Shown piece by piece: positions 8,754-16,874 of a DNA stretch of 64,000 bases (its first letter is position 1; each line of letters opens with the position of its first letter). The notes under the pieces are model-generated. The model ran no database searches and had not been told where the DNA came from. It saw nothing but the letters and a program-made list of their open reading frames with translations. The DNA comes from Flavobacteriaceae bacterium (lineage in GTDB: Bacteria; Bacteroidota; Bacteroidia; Flavobacteriales; Flavobacteriaceae), in contig CANFNV010000006.1 in assembly GCA_947448525.1 (NCBI GenBank), forward strand, positions 1-64,000. Reading direction: 5' to 3'. The translations under genes and the position numbers were made by a program.

Positions 8754-10069
8754 CTATTTCTTAAATTTTCTATCAAGGCTACTACAGACGAATGAGAAAC
8801 CGTGTTGTTTTCAAAATGCTTTGCTATTGCCATTCGTTCTTCTTTTGTGGCTTGGTATTGATTGAGAATATTATTTAAGTGCATTTTCATGTGTCCTTCT
8901 TGAATGCCTGTTGTGGTTAACGAGCGTAAGGCGGCAAAGTTTTGGGCTAAACCAGTTACGGCTACCAGTTGCATTAGTTCGTGAGCAGAAGGTTTTCCTA
9001 ATATTTCTAATGCCATTTTTACTAAAGGATGCAAGGAGGTTAATCCTCCAACTGTTCCTAGGGCTAATGGGAGTTCCATCCAAAAGGTGAAGATGCCATT
9101 TTCTATTTTGGCATGCGATAAGCTGGAGTATTTTCCACTTCTTGAGGCGTATGCGTGAACACCAGCTTCAACAGCACGGAAGTCATTTCCAGTAGCAAGT
9201 ACTACCGAATCTACACCGTTCATGATGCCTTTGTTGTGGGTTACGGCTCTAAAGGGTTCTATTTCGGCTATGTTTACGGCTTGTACAAACTTTTCCGCAA
9301 ATTCTTGTGGAGAGTCTATTTTCTTTTCGGCCAGGTCTTCTACTTTGCAGGAAACTTCGGCTCTAACGATGCAATTGGGTACGTAGTTGGAAAGGATGCT
9401 CATTACTACTTGAAGGTCTTTTTCTTCTTGGGTAAAGGCGTCGTAGTTTCGGGCTTCTTCTTTTAGGGTTTTTGCCAATTGTTCCAAACAGGAGTTGATG
9501 AAATTGGCGCCCATGCTGTCTTTGGTTTCAAAAGTAACGTGCAGCTGGAAGTAATTTGCTAAGGCGTTGGTTTTGTTTCTTAACTCTATGTTTAGAATTC
9601 CGCCGCCGCGTTTTTGCATGTTTTTGGTAATGCTATCGGTTGCTGAGACTAGTTTTGGTTGTAACTCGGTAAAGAAAGTTTCTAGTTTTTCGAGAGCGCC
9701 TTTGTAGATAAAATGCACTTGCCCAATTTTCTCAGAACTTACAACGGTGGTTTTGAAACCACCACGCGTGCTCCAGAATTTTGCCGATTTGGCTGCTGCG
9801 GCTACTACCGAACTTTCTTCAATAACCATTGGTATGGAGTAGTACTTTCCGTTGACTAAAAAGTTGGGTGCAATACCCATGGGTAAATAGAAATTGGTAA
9901 TGGTGTTTTCTATAAACTCATCGTGCAGTTGTTGCAGCTTTTCATTGCTGTTCCAATATTGTTTTAGGGTGGCAATGGCCTCGTTGGGTGTGGCGAAATA
10001 TTCGTTGGCAATCCAGTGGATTTTGTCATCTTTGGATAATTTAGAAAATCCTGATACAGCGTTGTTCAT
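8747..10069 (-). CDS. Hydroxymethylglutaryl-CoA reductase, class II
   Basis: HMG-CoA reductase makes mevalonate from HMG-CoA with NAD(P)H. In Bacteroidetes the class II enzyme, historically called degradative, serves the biosynthetic mevalonate pathway. The 440-residue protein shows the catalytic glutamate region IEESSVVAAA (about 83-92), the lysine motif HNKGIMNGVD, the aspartate motif ATGNDFRAVEAG and a C-terminal TVSHSS with the catalytic histidine. The reading frame runs upstream to a TTG at 10075, but ATG at 10069 (MNNAVSGFSK) is preferred. A TATCTTTG promoter box lies 29 bases upstream. It is co-transcribed with the downstream GHMP kinase. Confidence 0.95.
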   Translation of the reverse strand: MNNAVSGFSKLSKDDKIHWIANEYFATPNEAIATLKQYWNSNEKLQQLHDEFIENTITNFYLPMGIAPNFLVNGKYYSIPMVIEESSVVAAAAKSAKFWSTRGGFKTTVVSSEKIGQVHFIYKGALEKLETFFTELQPKLVSATDSITKNMQKRGGGILNIELRNKTNALANYFQLHVTFETKDSMGANFINSCLEQLAKTLKEEARNYDAFTQEEKDLQVVMSILSNYVPNCIVRAEVSCKVEDLAEKKIDSPQEFAEKFVQAVNIAEIEPFRAVTHNKGIMNGVDSVVLATGNDFRAVEAGVHAYASRSGKYSSLSHAKIENGIFTFWMELPLALGTVGGLTSLHPLVKMALEILGKPSAHELMQLVAVTGLAQNFAALRSLTTTGIQEGHMKMHLNNILNQYQATKEERMAIAKHFENNTVSHSSVVALIENLRNRY

Positions 10070-10097
10070 TTTCAAAATAATTTTAAACCATTTTATG

Positions 10098-10105
10098 CAA
10101 AGATA
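10098..10105 (-). promoter_or_regulatory. Promoter -7 box for the HMG-CoA reductase operon
   Basis: Minus-strand TATCTTTG, an exact TAnnTTTG match, 29 bases upstream of the chosen ATG at 10069. Confidence 0.6.
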
Positions 10106-10239
10106 CAGTTTCCGTTTTATTGTTTTTAATAGCTTTCAAACAAAATTAATCTATTTTAAAACTACATTTATCACTAAAAATCTCGATTATTTCCGAAATT
10201 TTCACTAAAATTGGTGTCGTTTTATAATCAATCAAAAAA

Positions 10240-12408
10240 ATGAAGTCAATTAAACTTATTGCTCTTTTTCTTTTAACGGGTATTTCAGTTGTTGGACAAC
10301 AAAAAATTACTGTTGAAGATATCTACACTGGGGCTTTTCGTGCTAAAGGAATGGACGAATTGCAAGCTCTAAAAAATACCAATCAATACACGGTTCTGAA
10401 TTCGGATCGGGCTACCAAAAGCCAACAAATCGATTTGTATGATTATGCTACACTAAAGAAAGTTGCGACTTTAATCGATACTAAAACTGTTTCGGCTTTG
10501 GCCGATGGCATTGATAGTTACTCCTTTAGTGCAGATGAAAAGCAAATTTTAATTGCGAATAACTCCAACCCAATATACCGCCATTCGTTTACCGCTGATT
10601 ATTATTTATACAATACAGTAACCAAAGAAATTGCCAAGATATTGGACCAAGTGCAAGAGCCAACGTTTTCGCCAGACGGAACTAAAATTGCTTTTGCTAA
10701 AGCCAATGATTTATTGGTGTATGATATCGCATCCAAAAAAACAATGCCAGTTACTAAAGACGGGAAGAAAAACGCCATTATCAATGGAATCACAGATTGG
10801 GTATATGAAGAAGAATTTGCCTTTGTTCGCGCATTTGATTGGAGTGCCGACAGCAAGAAAATTGCCTACATCCGTTTTGATGAAAGTGAAGTGCCTGAGT
10901 TTTCGATGAACATTTATCATAAAGATTTGTATCCAACCGTAGAAACGTTTAAATATCCTAAAGCTGGAGAGAAAAATGCTGTGGTTTCATTGTTCGTTTA
11001 TGATGTGGCAGGAGCGGTTTCTAAAGCCATTAATTTAGGAAATTATTCCGATTTTTATATTGCCAGAATGCAATGGACAAACGATGCTAATGTGCTTTGT
11101 GCGCAGGTGTTGAACCGCCATCAAGATAATTTGGATTTGATTTTTGTGGATGGAACTACAGGTACTGCCAAAGTGGTTATGAATGAAAAAGACGCTGCAT
11201 ATGTAGATGTAACAGACAACTTGACGTTTTTGAAAGACAATAGTTTTATTTGGACTTCCGAAAAAGAGGGGTACAATCATATTTACTTATTCGACAAAAC
11301 GGGTAAGTTAAAAAACCAAGTGACCCAAGGCAATTGGGAAGTGACTTCTTATTATGGTTTTGACGACAAAACACAAACCGTTTTTTATCAATCAACAGAA
11401 AATGGTTCGACAATAAGAGACGTTTATAAAATCAGTTTAGACGGTAAAAAGAAAGTCAAATTATCACAACAAGTGGGTACGAATAACGCGACTTTCAGTC
11501 CGAATTTCGAGTATTTCATCAATACATATTCTTGTCCAACAGTCCCTCCAACTTATACTTTAAATGCGTCAAAAGACGGAAAACAAATTCAGTCCATTGT
11601 CGACAACACTGAATTAGTAGATAAACTAAAGAAGTACAACTTACCAACTAAAGAATTCTTTGAATTGACTACTGAAAAAGGAAACAAATTAAATGCTTGG
11701 ATGATCAAACCAAAAGATTTTGATGCTACAAAAAAATATCCGGTTTTTATGTATCAATATTCAGGTCCAGGTTCGCAGCAAGTGGCTAAAGATTGGTTAG
11801 ATACCAATGATTATTGGTTTATGATGTTGTCTCAACAAGGGTATATCACCGTTTGTGTAGATGGAAGAGGGACTGGTTTTAAAGGCGCTGCTTTCAAAAA
11901 AATGACGCAAAAGGAATTAGGAAAATATGAAGTAGAAGACCAAATTGATGCCGCTAAAGTAATTGGAAATTATAGTTATGTAGATAAAACTAGAATTGGT
12001 ATATTTGGCTGGTCGTTTGGTGGATTTATGGCGAGCAATTGCATTTTGAAAGGCGCCGATGTATTTAAAATGGCTATTGCTGTGGCTCCGGTTACCAATT
12101 GGAGGTTCTATGATAGCATTTATACGGAGCGTTACATGCAAACGCCACAAGAGAATGCGAGTGGTTATGATATGAATTCGCCGATAAATTTCGCCGATAA
12201 ATTGAAAGGCAATTTTCTTTTAATTCACGGAACAGCCGATGATAATGTGCATTTTCAGAACTCAATGCAATTTATAGAAGCATTGGTTCAAGCCAATAAA
12301 CAATTTGATTGGGCAGTATATCCGGATAAAAACCACGGAATATATGGTGGTAAAACCCGAATTCAGTTGTTTAATAAAATGACGAATTTTATAAAAGAGA
12401 AACTATAA
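10240..12408 (+). CDS. Dipeptidyl peptidase IV (S9B serine peptidase)
   Basis: DPP-IV removes N-terminal dipeptides, preferring Pro or Ala at the second position, in the periplasm or at the cell surface. 722 residues: signal peptide to about residue 20 (ISVVGQQ), a beta-propeller with a DW(V/I)YEEEF-type motif (TDWVYEEEFAFVRAF), and a C-terminal alpha/beta hydrolase. The catalytic triad is visible as Ser592 in GWSFGG, Asp in HGTADDNVHF (about 667-668) and His699 in KNHGIYGG. A POT transporter starts 31 nt downstream without its own promoter. Release of dipeptides and their uptake therefore look coupled. Confidence 0.95.
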   Translation: MKSIKLIALFLLTGISVVGQQKITVEDIYTGAFRAKGMDELQALKNTNQYTVLNSDRATKSQQIDLYDYATLKKVATLIDTKTVSALADGIDSYSFSADEKQILIANNSNPIYRHSFTADYYLYNTVTKEIAKILDQVQEPTFSPDGTKIAFAKANDLLVYDIASKKTMPVTKDGKKNAIINGITDWVYEEEFAFVRAFDWSADSKKIAYIRFDESEVPEFSMNIYHKDLYPTVETFKYPKAGEKNAVVSLFVYDVAGAVSKAINLGNYSDFYIARMQWTNDANVLCAQVLNRHQDNLDLIFVDGTTGTAKVVMNEKDAAYVDVTDNLTFLKDNSFIWTSEKEGYNHIYLFDKTGKLKNQVTQGNWEVTSYYGFDDKTQTVFYQSTENGSTIRDVYKISLDGKKKVKLSQQVGTNNATFSPNFEYFINTYSCPTVPPTYTLNASKDGKQIQSIVDNTELVDKLKKYNLPTKEFFELTTEKGNKLNAWMIKPKDFDATKKYPVFMYQYSGPGSQQVAKDWLDTNDYWFMMLSQQGYITVCVDGRGTGFKGAAFKKMTQKELGKYEVEDQIDAAKVIGNYSYVDKTRIGIFGWSFGGFMASNCILKGADVFKMAIAVAPVTNWRFYDSIYTERYMQTPQENASGYDMNSPINFADKLKGNFLLIHGTADDNVHFQNSMQFIEALVQANKQFDWAVYPDKNHGIYGGKTRIQLFNKMTNFIKEKL

Positions 12409-12439
12409 ACAAACTAAATACAAACTAAAACCAGAACAA

Positions 12440-14116
12440 ATGAGTGAAACAGCAGTAAAAACAAGTCATCCAAAAGGGCTTTGGGTATTATTCGGAACCG
12501 AAATGTGGGAACGTTTCAATTTCTACGGAATGCGCGCCATTCTTACTTTATTCTTAGTAAATTCTTTAATGATGAAAGAGGAAGATGCTTCCTTAATTTA
12601 TGGAGGATTTCTAGGGCTTTGTTATTTAACTCCCATGTTGGGCGGTTTCATCTCTGACCGTTTTTTTGGAAATAGAAACTGTATTCTACTGGGTGGATTA
12701 ATGATGGCTTTAGGTCAATTTTTATTGTTTTTTAGTGCTAGCGTTTTTGGAACAAACATCAGCTTAGCCAACACATTAATGTGGTCTGCACTTGGAATTA
12801 TTATTTTCGGAAATGGTTTTTTCAAACCTAATATTTCCTCAATGGTAGGAAGTTTATACCCAAAACAAGAGAAATCTAAATTGGATACTGCTTTCACCAT
12901 TTTTTATATGGGAATTAACTTAGGCGCTTTTCTAGGCCAATTAATTTGCCCTATTGTTGGTGATGTAAAGGATGCCGGTGGCGTAAGAGATATTCACGCT
13001 TTCAAATTTGGTTTTCTTGCTGCTTCAATAGCAATGTTAATTGGTACGGCAGTATTCTATTTCTTGAAAAATAAATATGTAATTACGCCAGAGGGTCGTC
13101 CTTTAGGAGGTTTACCAAAACACAATGTAAGCGATGATTATGAAGAAGGGGAATCACAAAAAGCGATTTTCTCTCAAAAAGCTTTAATTGGTGCTGTTAT
13201 AGCATTCATCAGTTTGGGTTTCTCTTTCCATTATCTTTTTGGTCAAAATGCCATTTACTCTTTAATTTATGCTAGTGGTTTGTCTTTGGCTGGATTAATT
13301 ATATCCGATTCCTCGTTAACTAAGGTTGAAAAAGATAGAATTAAAGTAATTTATATTGTAGCTTTTTTTGTGATATTTTTCTGGGCAGCATTCGAACAGG
13401 CAGGATCTTCATTGACATTTATTGCCGACAATCAATGCGACAGAAATTTCTTTGGTTATAACATGCCACCCTCAATGGTTCAAATTTTCAACGGATTATT
13501 TGTAGTTGCTTTTGCGGTTCCTTTCAGCATGTTATGGGATTTTTTAAGAAGTAAAGACAGAGAGCCAATTTCGCCAGTAAAACAAGCTGTAGGTTTAGGA
13601 TTGGTTGCCTTGAGTTACTTTATCATTGCTCACAATGTGAAAGATTTAGGAAATAATGGTTTATTAGCTATTAAATGGTTAATTCTTTTGTATTTAATTC
13701 AAACATGTGCCGAACTTTGTTTATCTCCAATTGGGTTGTCATTGGTAGGTAAATTATCTCCAAAACGTTTCTCCTCTTTATTGTATGGCGTTTTCTTTTT
13801 ATCAAACGCATCGGGTTATGCATTGGCTGGAACCCTTGGATCTATTTTACCAGCAACGGGTGATAAATTCAATAAAGCCAAAGAACTTGGAATCGATTTA
13901 CAAGCCGTTTTAGATAAAAAAATCACATTAACTGCCGATCAATTAGCTCTTTTAGAAAAAAATCAAATCAGTCCTAATAACCCAGTATTTGCTGGTTTTG
14001 AAATTCACAACTTATTTGAATTCTTTATGGTTTTTGTAATTCTTTGCGGATTAGCAGCTGTAATTTTAATGGCGCTTACTCCAAAATTGAAGAAAATGAT
14101 GCACGGAGTTCGTTAA
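12440..14116 (+). CDS. POT/PTR-family proton-coupled di/tripeptide transporter (first copy)
   Basis: A 558-residue MFS protein of the POT family. The proton-coupling ExxER signature is present as EMWER near residue 26 and is followed by FNFYGMRA. Further family motifs are NGFFKPNISS (about 132) and FWAAFEQAGSSL (about 315). An insertion of about 40 residues before the last helices (NKAKELGIDLQAVLDKK... region, about 475-515) makes it longer than its neighbour. It follows DPP-IV after 31 nt and ends at a strong terminator. It imports di- or tripeptides with protons across the inner membrane. Confidence 0.92.
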   Translation: MSETAVKTSHPKGLWVLFGTEMWERFNFYGMRAILTLFLVNSLMMKEEDASLIYGGFLGLCYLTPMLGGFISDRFFGNRNCILLGGLMMALGQFLLFFSASVFGTNISLANTLMWSALGIIIFGNGFFKPNISSMVGSLYPKQEKSKLDTAFTIFYMGINLGAFLGQLICPIVGDVKDAGGVRDIHAFKFGFLAASIAMLIGTAVFYFLKNKYVITPEGRPLGGLPKHNVSDDYEEGESQKAIFSQKALIGAVIAFISLGFSFHYLFGQNAIYSLIYASGLSLAGLIISDSSLTKVEKDRIKVIYIVAFFVIFFWAAFEQAGSSLTFIADNQCDRNFFGYNMPPSMVQIFNGLFVVAFAVPFSMLWDFLRSKDREPISPVKQAVGLGLVALSYFIIAHNVKDLGNNGLLAIKWLILLYLIQTCAELCLSPIGLSLVGKLSPKRFSSLLYGVFFLSNASGYALAGTLGSILPATGDKFNKAKELGIDLQAVLDKKITLTADQLALLEKNQISPNNPVFAGFEIHNLFEFFMVFVILCGLAAVILMALTPKLKKMMHGVR

Positions 14117-14142
14117 TCTATTTAAAATATTTTATACCTTTC

Positions 14143-14173
14143 AAACCTACAAGAATTTCTTGTAGGTTTTTTT
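14143..14173 (+). terminator. Terminator between the two POT transporter genes
   Basis: Perfect 12-bp stem AAACCTACAAGA/TCTTGTAGGTTT with a 3-nt loop ATT and a run of T. It separates the paralogues, so the second copy should have another start of transcription or depend on readthrough. A TACCTTTC box just upstream (14135-14142) is a weak candidate. Confidence 0.85.
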
Positions 14174-14181
14174 AATTAAAC

Positions 14182-15693
14182 ATGGAACAAAATCAAACTT
14201 TAGAGCAAATTCAAGACTTCAAAGGTAAATATCCTAAGCAATTGTGGTATTTATTTTTTAGCGAAATGTGGGAACGCTTTAGCTTTTATGGAATGCGAGG
14301 CATGTTGGTCATCTTTATGGTAAACCAATTGGCCATGAATGATAAAGTTGCCAATTTACAATATGGTGCCACACAAGCCTTTGTATATGCTTTTACTTTT
14401 ATTGGCGGTTTGTTTGCCGATAAGATTTTAGGGTATCGAAAGTCATTGTTTTGGGGAGGATTGTTGATGATTGCTGGTAGTATAATTCTAGCCATTGATC
14501 CGAAACACTTTTTCTTTTTCGGAATTAGTTTCACCATTATAGGGACAGGTTTTTTTAAACCCAATATTTCTACGATGGTTGGAAAATTATATAAAGAGGA
14601 TGATAATAGAAGAGATGCAGGGTTTTCTTTATTCTATGCAGGAGTAAATTTAGGAGCTTTAATAGGAGGTTATATCTGTATTGCAGTTGCTAATGGCACA
14701 TTGTGGGAATCTTTAATTCCAGAGCATCTTCGTTGGAATTTTGCTTTTGGTTTTGCCGCAATTGTTATGGTTATTAGTTTGCTGACGTTTACTCAAACTC
14801 AAAAGAGTCTTGGACAAATTGGATTGTCTCCTTTAGTTGCAATGGAAAATTCTAAAAGAAGAACTTTGGAGATTATAACCTATTTGGGTTCGTTAGTCAT
14901 TATTCCTATCATTATGACCATGGTTGCTAATACTGAATATACGGATATTTTTATGTTCATCATCGGGCCTGCTTCGTTGCTTTATTTGTTTTATGAAATG
15001 CGTAATTTTTCCTTACAAGAAAACAAGAAGTTACTAGCTGCTTTGGTATTCATTATTTTCTCTATTTTCTTTTGGGCGTTTTTTGAACAAAGCGGTGGTT
15101 CTTTAAGTTTGTTTGCGGCACACAATCTTAAAAATACGGTTTTAGGAGTTCCTTTAGATCCTAATGGAGTGAATAATTCGGCTAATTCTTTCTTTGTAAT
15201 TGGTTTTGCGGCTTTGTTAGGATTGGTTTGGCTGTGGATGAATAAAAGAAAGATTGAACCAAATACGGTAGTAAAATTTGGATTAGGATTTTTATTTCTT
15301 GCAGGAGGTTTTGCAGTATTTTATTACACTAAATTTTTTGCAGATGCGAGCGGAAGAACTTCTTTAGATTTGTTCACTTTTGGGTGGTTTATAATTACAT
15401 TTGGAGAATTATGTTTGTCACCAATTGGAATGTCGGCAATGACCAAGCTATCACCTCAAAAAACGCAAGCCGTTATCATGGGAATGTGGTTTTTAGCGAG
15501 TGCTTATGGACAGTATTTTGCTGGATTATTAGGTGCAAATATTGCCGAAGCTTCAGAACATGCTTCCAATTCGGCAAAACTTATTGTATATGCTGATGGC
15601 TACAAACAATTAGCCATTTATGCTTTGATTGCAGGACTATTGTTAATTGTGATTTCACCATTAGTAAAAAAATTAATGCAAGAAGTAAAATAA
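14182..15693 (+). CDS. POT/PTR-family peptide transporter (second copy)
   Basis: 503 residues, clearly paralogous to the preceding gene. It has the EMWER proton-coupling motif (about residue 30) followed by FSFYGMRG, then GTGFFKPNISTMVGKLY (about 121-137) and FFWAFFEQSGGSLSLFA (about 293-309). It lacks the insertion present in the first copy. A terminator sits between the two genes, so they may be regulated separately. Differing peptide preference is likely but cannot be read from sequence. Confidence 0.92.
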   Translation: MEQNQTLEQIQDFKGKYPKQLWYLFFSEMWERFSFYGMRGMLVIFMVNQLAMNDKVANLQYGATQAFVYAFTFIGGLFADKILGYRKSLFWGGLLMIAGSIILAIDPKHFFFFGISFTIIGTGFFKPNISTMVGKLYKEDDNRRDAGFSLFYAGVNLGALIGGYICIAVANGTLWESLIPEHLRWNFAFGFAAIVMVISLLTFTQTQKSLGQIGLSPLVAMENSKRRTLEIITYLGSLVIIPIIMTMVANTEYTDIFMFIIGPASLLYLFYEMRNFSLQENKKLLAALVFIIFSIFFWAFFEQSGGSLSLFAAHNLKNTVLGVPLDPNGVNNSANSFFVIGFAALLGLVWLWMNKRKIEPNTVVKFGLGFLFLAGGFAVFYYTKFFADASGRTSLDLFTFGWFIITFGELCLSPIGMSAMTKLSPQKTQAVIMGMWFLASAYGQYFAGLLGANIAEASEHASNSAKLIVYADGYKQLAIYALIAGLLLIVISPLVKKLMQEVK

Positions 15694-15699
15694 ATTTAT

Positions 15700-15707
15700 T
15701 AAATTTC
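15700..15707 (+). promoter_or_regulatory. Possible promoter -7 box for the thioredoxin-like gene
   Basis: TAAATTTC matches TAnnTTTG at seven of eight positions, 43 bases before the start codon. Confidence 0.3.
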
Positions 15708-15749
15708 GGCATTATTATTGAAAACAGATTAAAATAAAATTTTATACTC

Positions 15750-16277
15750 ATGAAAAAGATATTCATTACACTATTATTGGTCGCTACAGCAATGACTGCA
15801 CAAGCTCAAGAAGGGCAAACTTGGTACACCGATATGGCCAAAGCTGTTGAAGCATCACGACTAGAACAAAAACCTTTATTTTTATTTTTTACAGGTAGTG
15901 ATTGGTGTGGTTGGTGTATGAAACTGCAAAATGAAGTTTTCAAAACACCCGAATTTACGGCTTGGGTAAAAGACCATGCCATATTAGTAGAGCTGGATTA
16001 TCCTAGAAGAACGCCCCAATCGGAAGAAATTAAACAACAAAATGGGCAGTTGCAACAAATGTTTCAGGTGCAAGGTTATCCAACGGTTTGGTTTGTAAAA
16101 CCTGCTGTAAAGGAAGACGGTAAAATTAATTTAGAACAATTGGGCAGTACGGGTTATGTCGCTGGGGGTCCTGCTAAATGGATAGAAGGAGCCACCGAGA
16201 TACTAACTAAATACGTTCCAGATCCAAAGCCGACTTTCGTAGAAGTTAAAAAAGCTAAAAAGAAAGTTAAGGCCTAA
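15750..16277 (+). CDS. Periplasmic thioredoxin-fold protein (CGWC active site)
   Basis: 175 residues with a cleavable signal peptide (MKKIFITLLLVATAMTAQAQ) and a thioredoxin fold whose redox motif is WCGWC (Cys53 and Cys56). A cis-Pro context follows (VQGYPTVWFVKP, about 110). It ends in a lysine-rich tail (EVKKAKKKVKA). Acting in the periplasm, it is probably a disulfide reductase or oxidoreductase; partners are unknown. The family includes DUF255/thioredoxin_7-like proteins. It follows the peptide transporters, but functional linkage is not evident. Confidence 0.85.
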   Translation: MKKIFITLLLVATAMTAQAQEGQTWYTDMAKAVEASRLEQKPLFLFFTGSDWCGWCMKLQNEVFKTPEFTAWVKDHAILVELDYPRRTPQSEEIKQQNGQLQQMFQVQGYPTVWFVKPAVKEDGKINLEQLGSTGYVAGGPAKWIEGATEILTKYVPDPKPTFVEVKKAKKKVKA

Positions 16278-16287
16278 TAATACTGTT

Positions 16288-16866
16288 TTATAGTTTAAAG
16301 AATCCCTTTTCGGCAGTGTCATGAAAAGGGATTTTTTCTTTTCGGCAAGTGGCTTTCCAAACTTTGATGTAGGTTTTGAAATTAGTGCCGTTTACAACGA
16401 CTTGCTTTGGTTTCCAAGATACTAAAAGTCGTTCTAAATTTAGTTTTGGCGAATGCGTTAGTAATAAGATGTCTGGTTTTTCGTCTTGCAAATATACCGC
16501 CGTACTATCCATAATTAAGATTTTCTTGTTCTTAAAATAAAGAACATTAGTTAGTGGTTTCTTATGTTGTATTTTGCAAAAATTAGCCACTAAATAAGAT
16601 TTCAAAGTTAGGTCTTCACTGGCATTTTTCAAGATGCAATAATTACTGTATAGTATGACTTTATTTCCATGTCGTTCCGTAATAATAGTGTTTTTCTGCT
16701 TGCTAAAAACGATGAATTCGTTTTCACTTTGGCTCGAATATTTTGCTTCAAAAGCAAATAATTGCAATAGTATAATGGCCATCAAACTAACAATTAATTT
16801 ATGGAATGTAGGTTTCTTCACCCAAATGATGGTGCTAAAAATTATTAAATAGCAACTCCACATCAT
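16288..16866 (-). pseudogene. ComEC C-terminal part, separated by a frameshift
   Basis: 192 residues that match what I know as the C-terminal part of flavobacterial ComEC: two membrane helices, then a reduced metallo-beta-lactamase-like region (ILLLTHSPKLNLERLL) without the HxHxDH metal motif. Read upstream of the ATG at 16866, this frame continues R-D-I-P-L-N-S-Y-M-M-W. It joins the EDFI of the upstream fragment if one T is added to the minus-strand T run at 16891-16894. The two parts sum to 673 residues, the expected full length. It is therefore a broken piece of one gene rather than an independent gene. A sequencing error in the homopolymer would explain it equally well. Confidence 0.8.
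16301..16337 (+). terminator. Terminator of the thioredoxin-like gene, inside the comEC 3' end
   Basis: An 11-bp perfect stem AATCCCTTTTC/GAAAAGGGATT with an 11-nt loop and a run of T on the plus strand. It lies within the last codons of the opposite-strand comEC C-terminal part, so the same bases encode protein on one strand and stop transcription on the other. Confidence 0.75.
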
Positions 16867-16874
16867 ATAAGAAT

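Noticed and set aside
9155..9466. 103-codon plus-strand frame inside HMG-CoA reductase
   Set aside because: Antisense shadow of a well-conserved enzyme; its Phe/Tyr/Gly-rich composition reflects the reverse complement.
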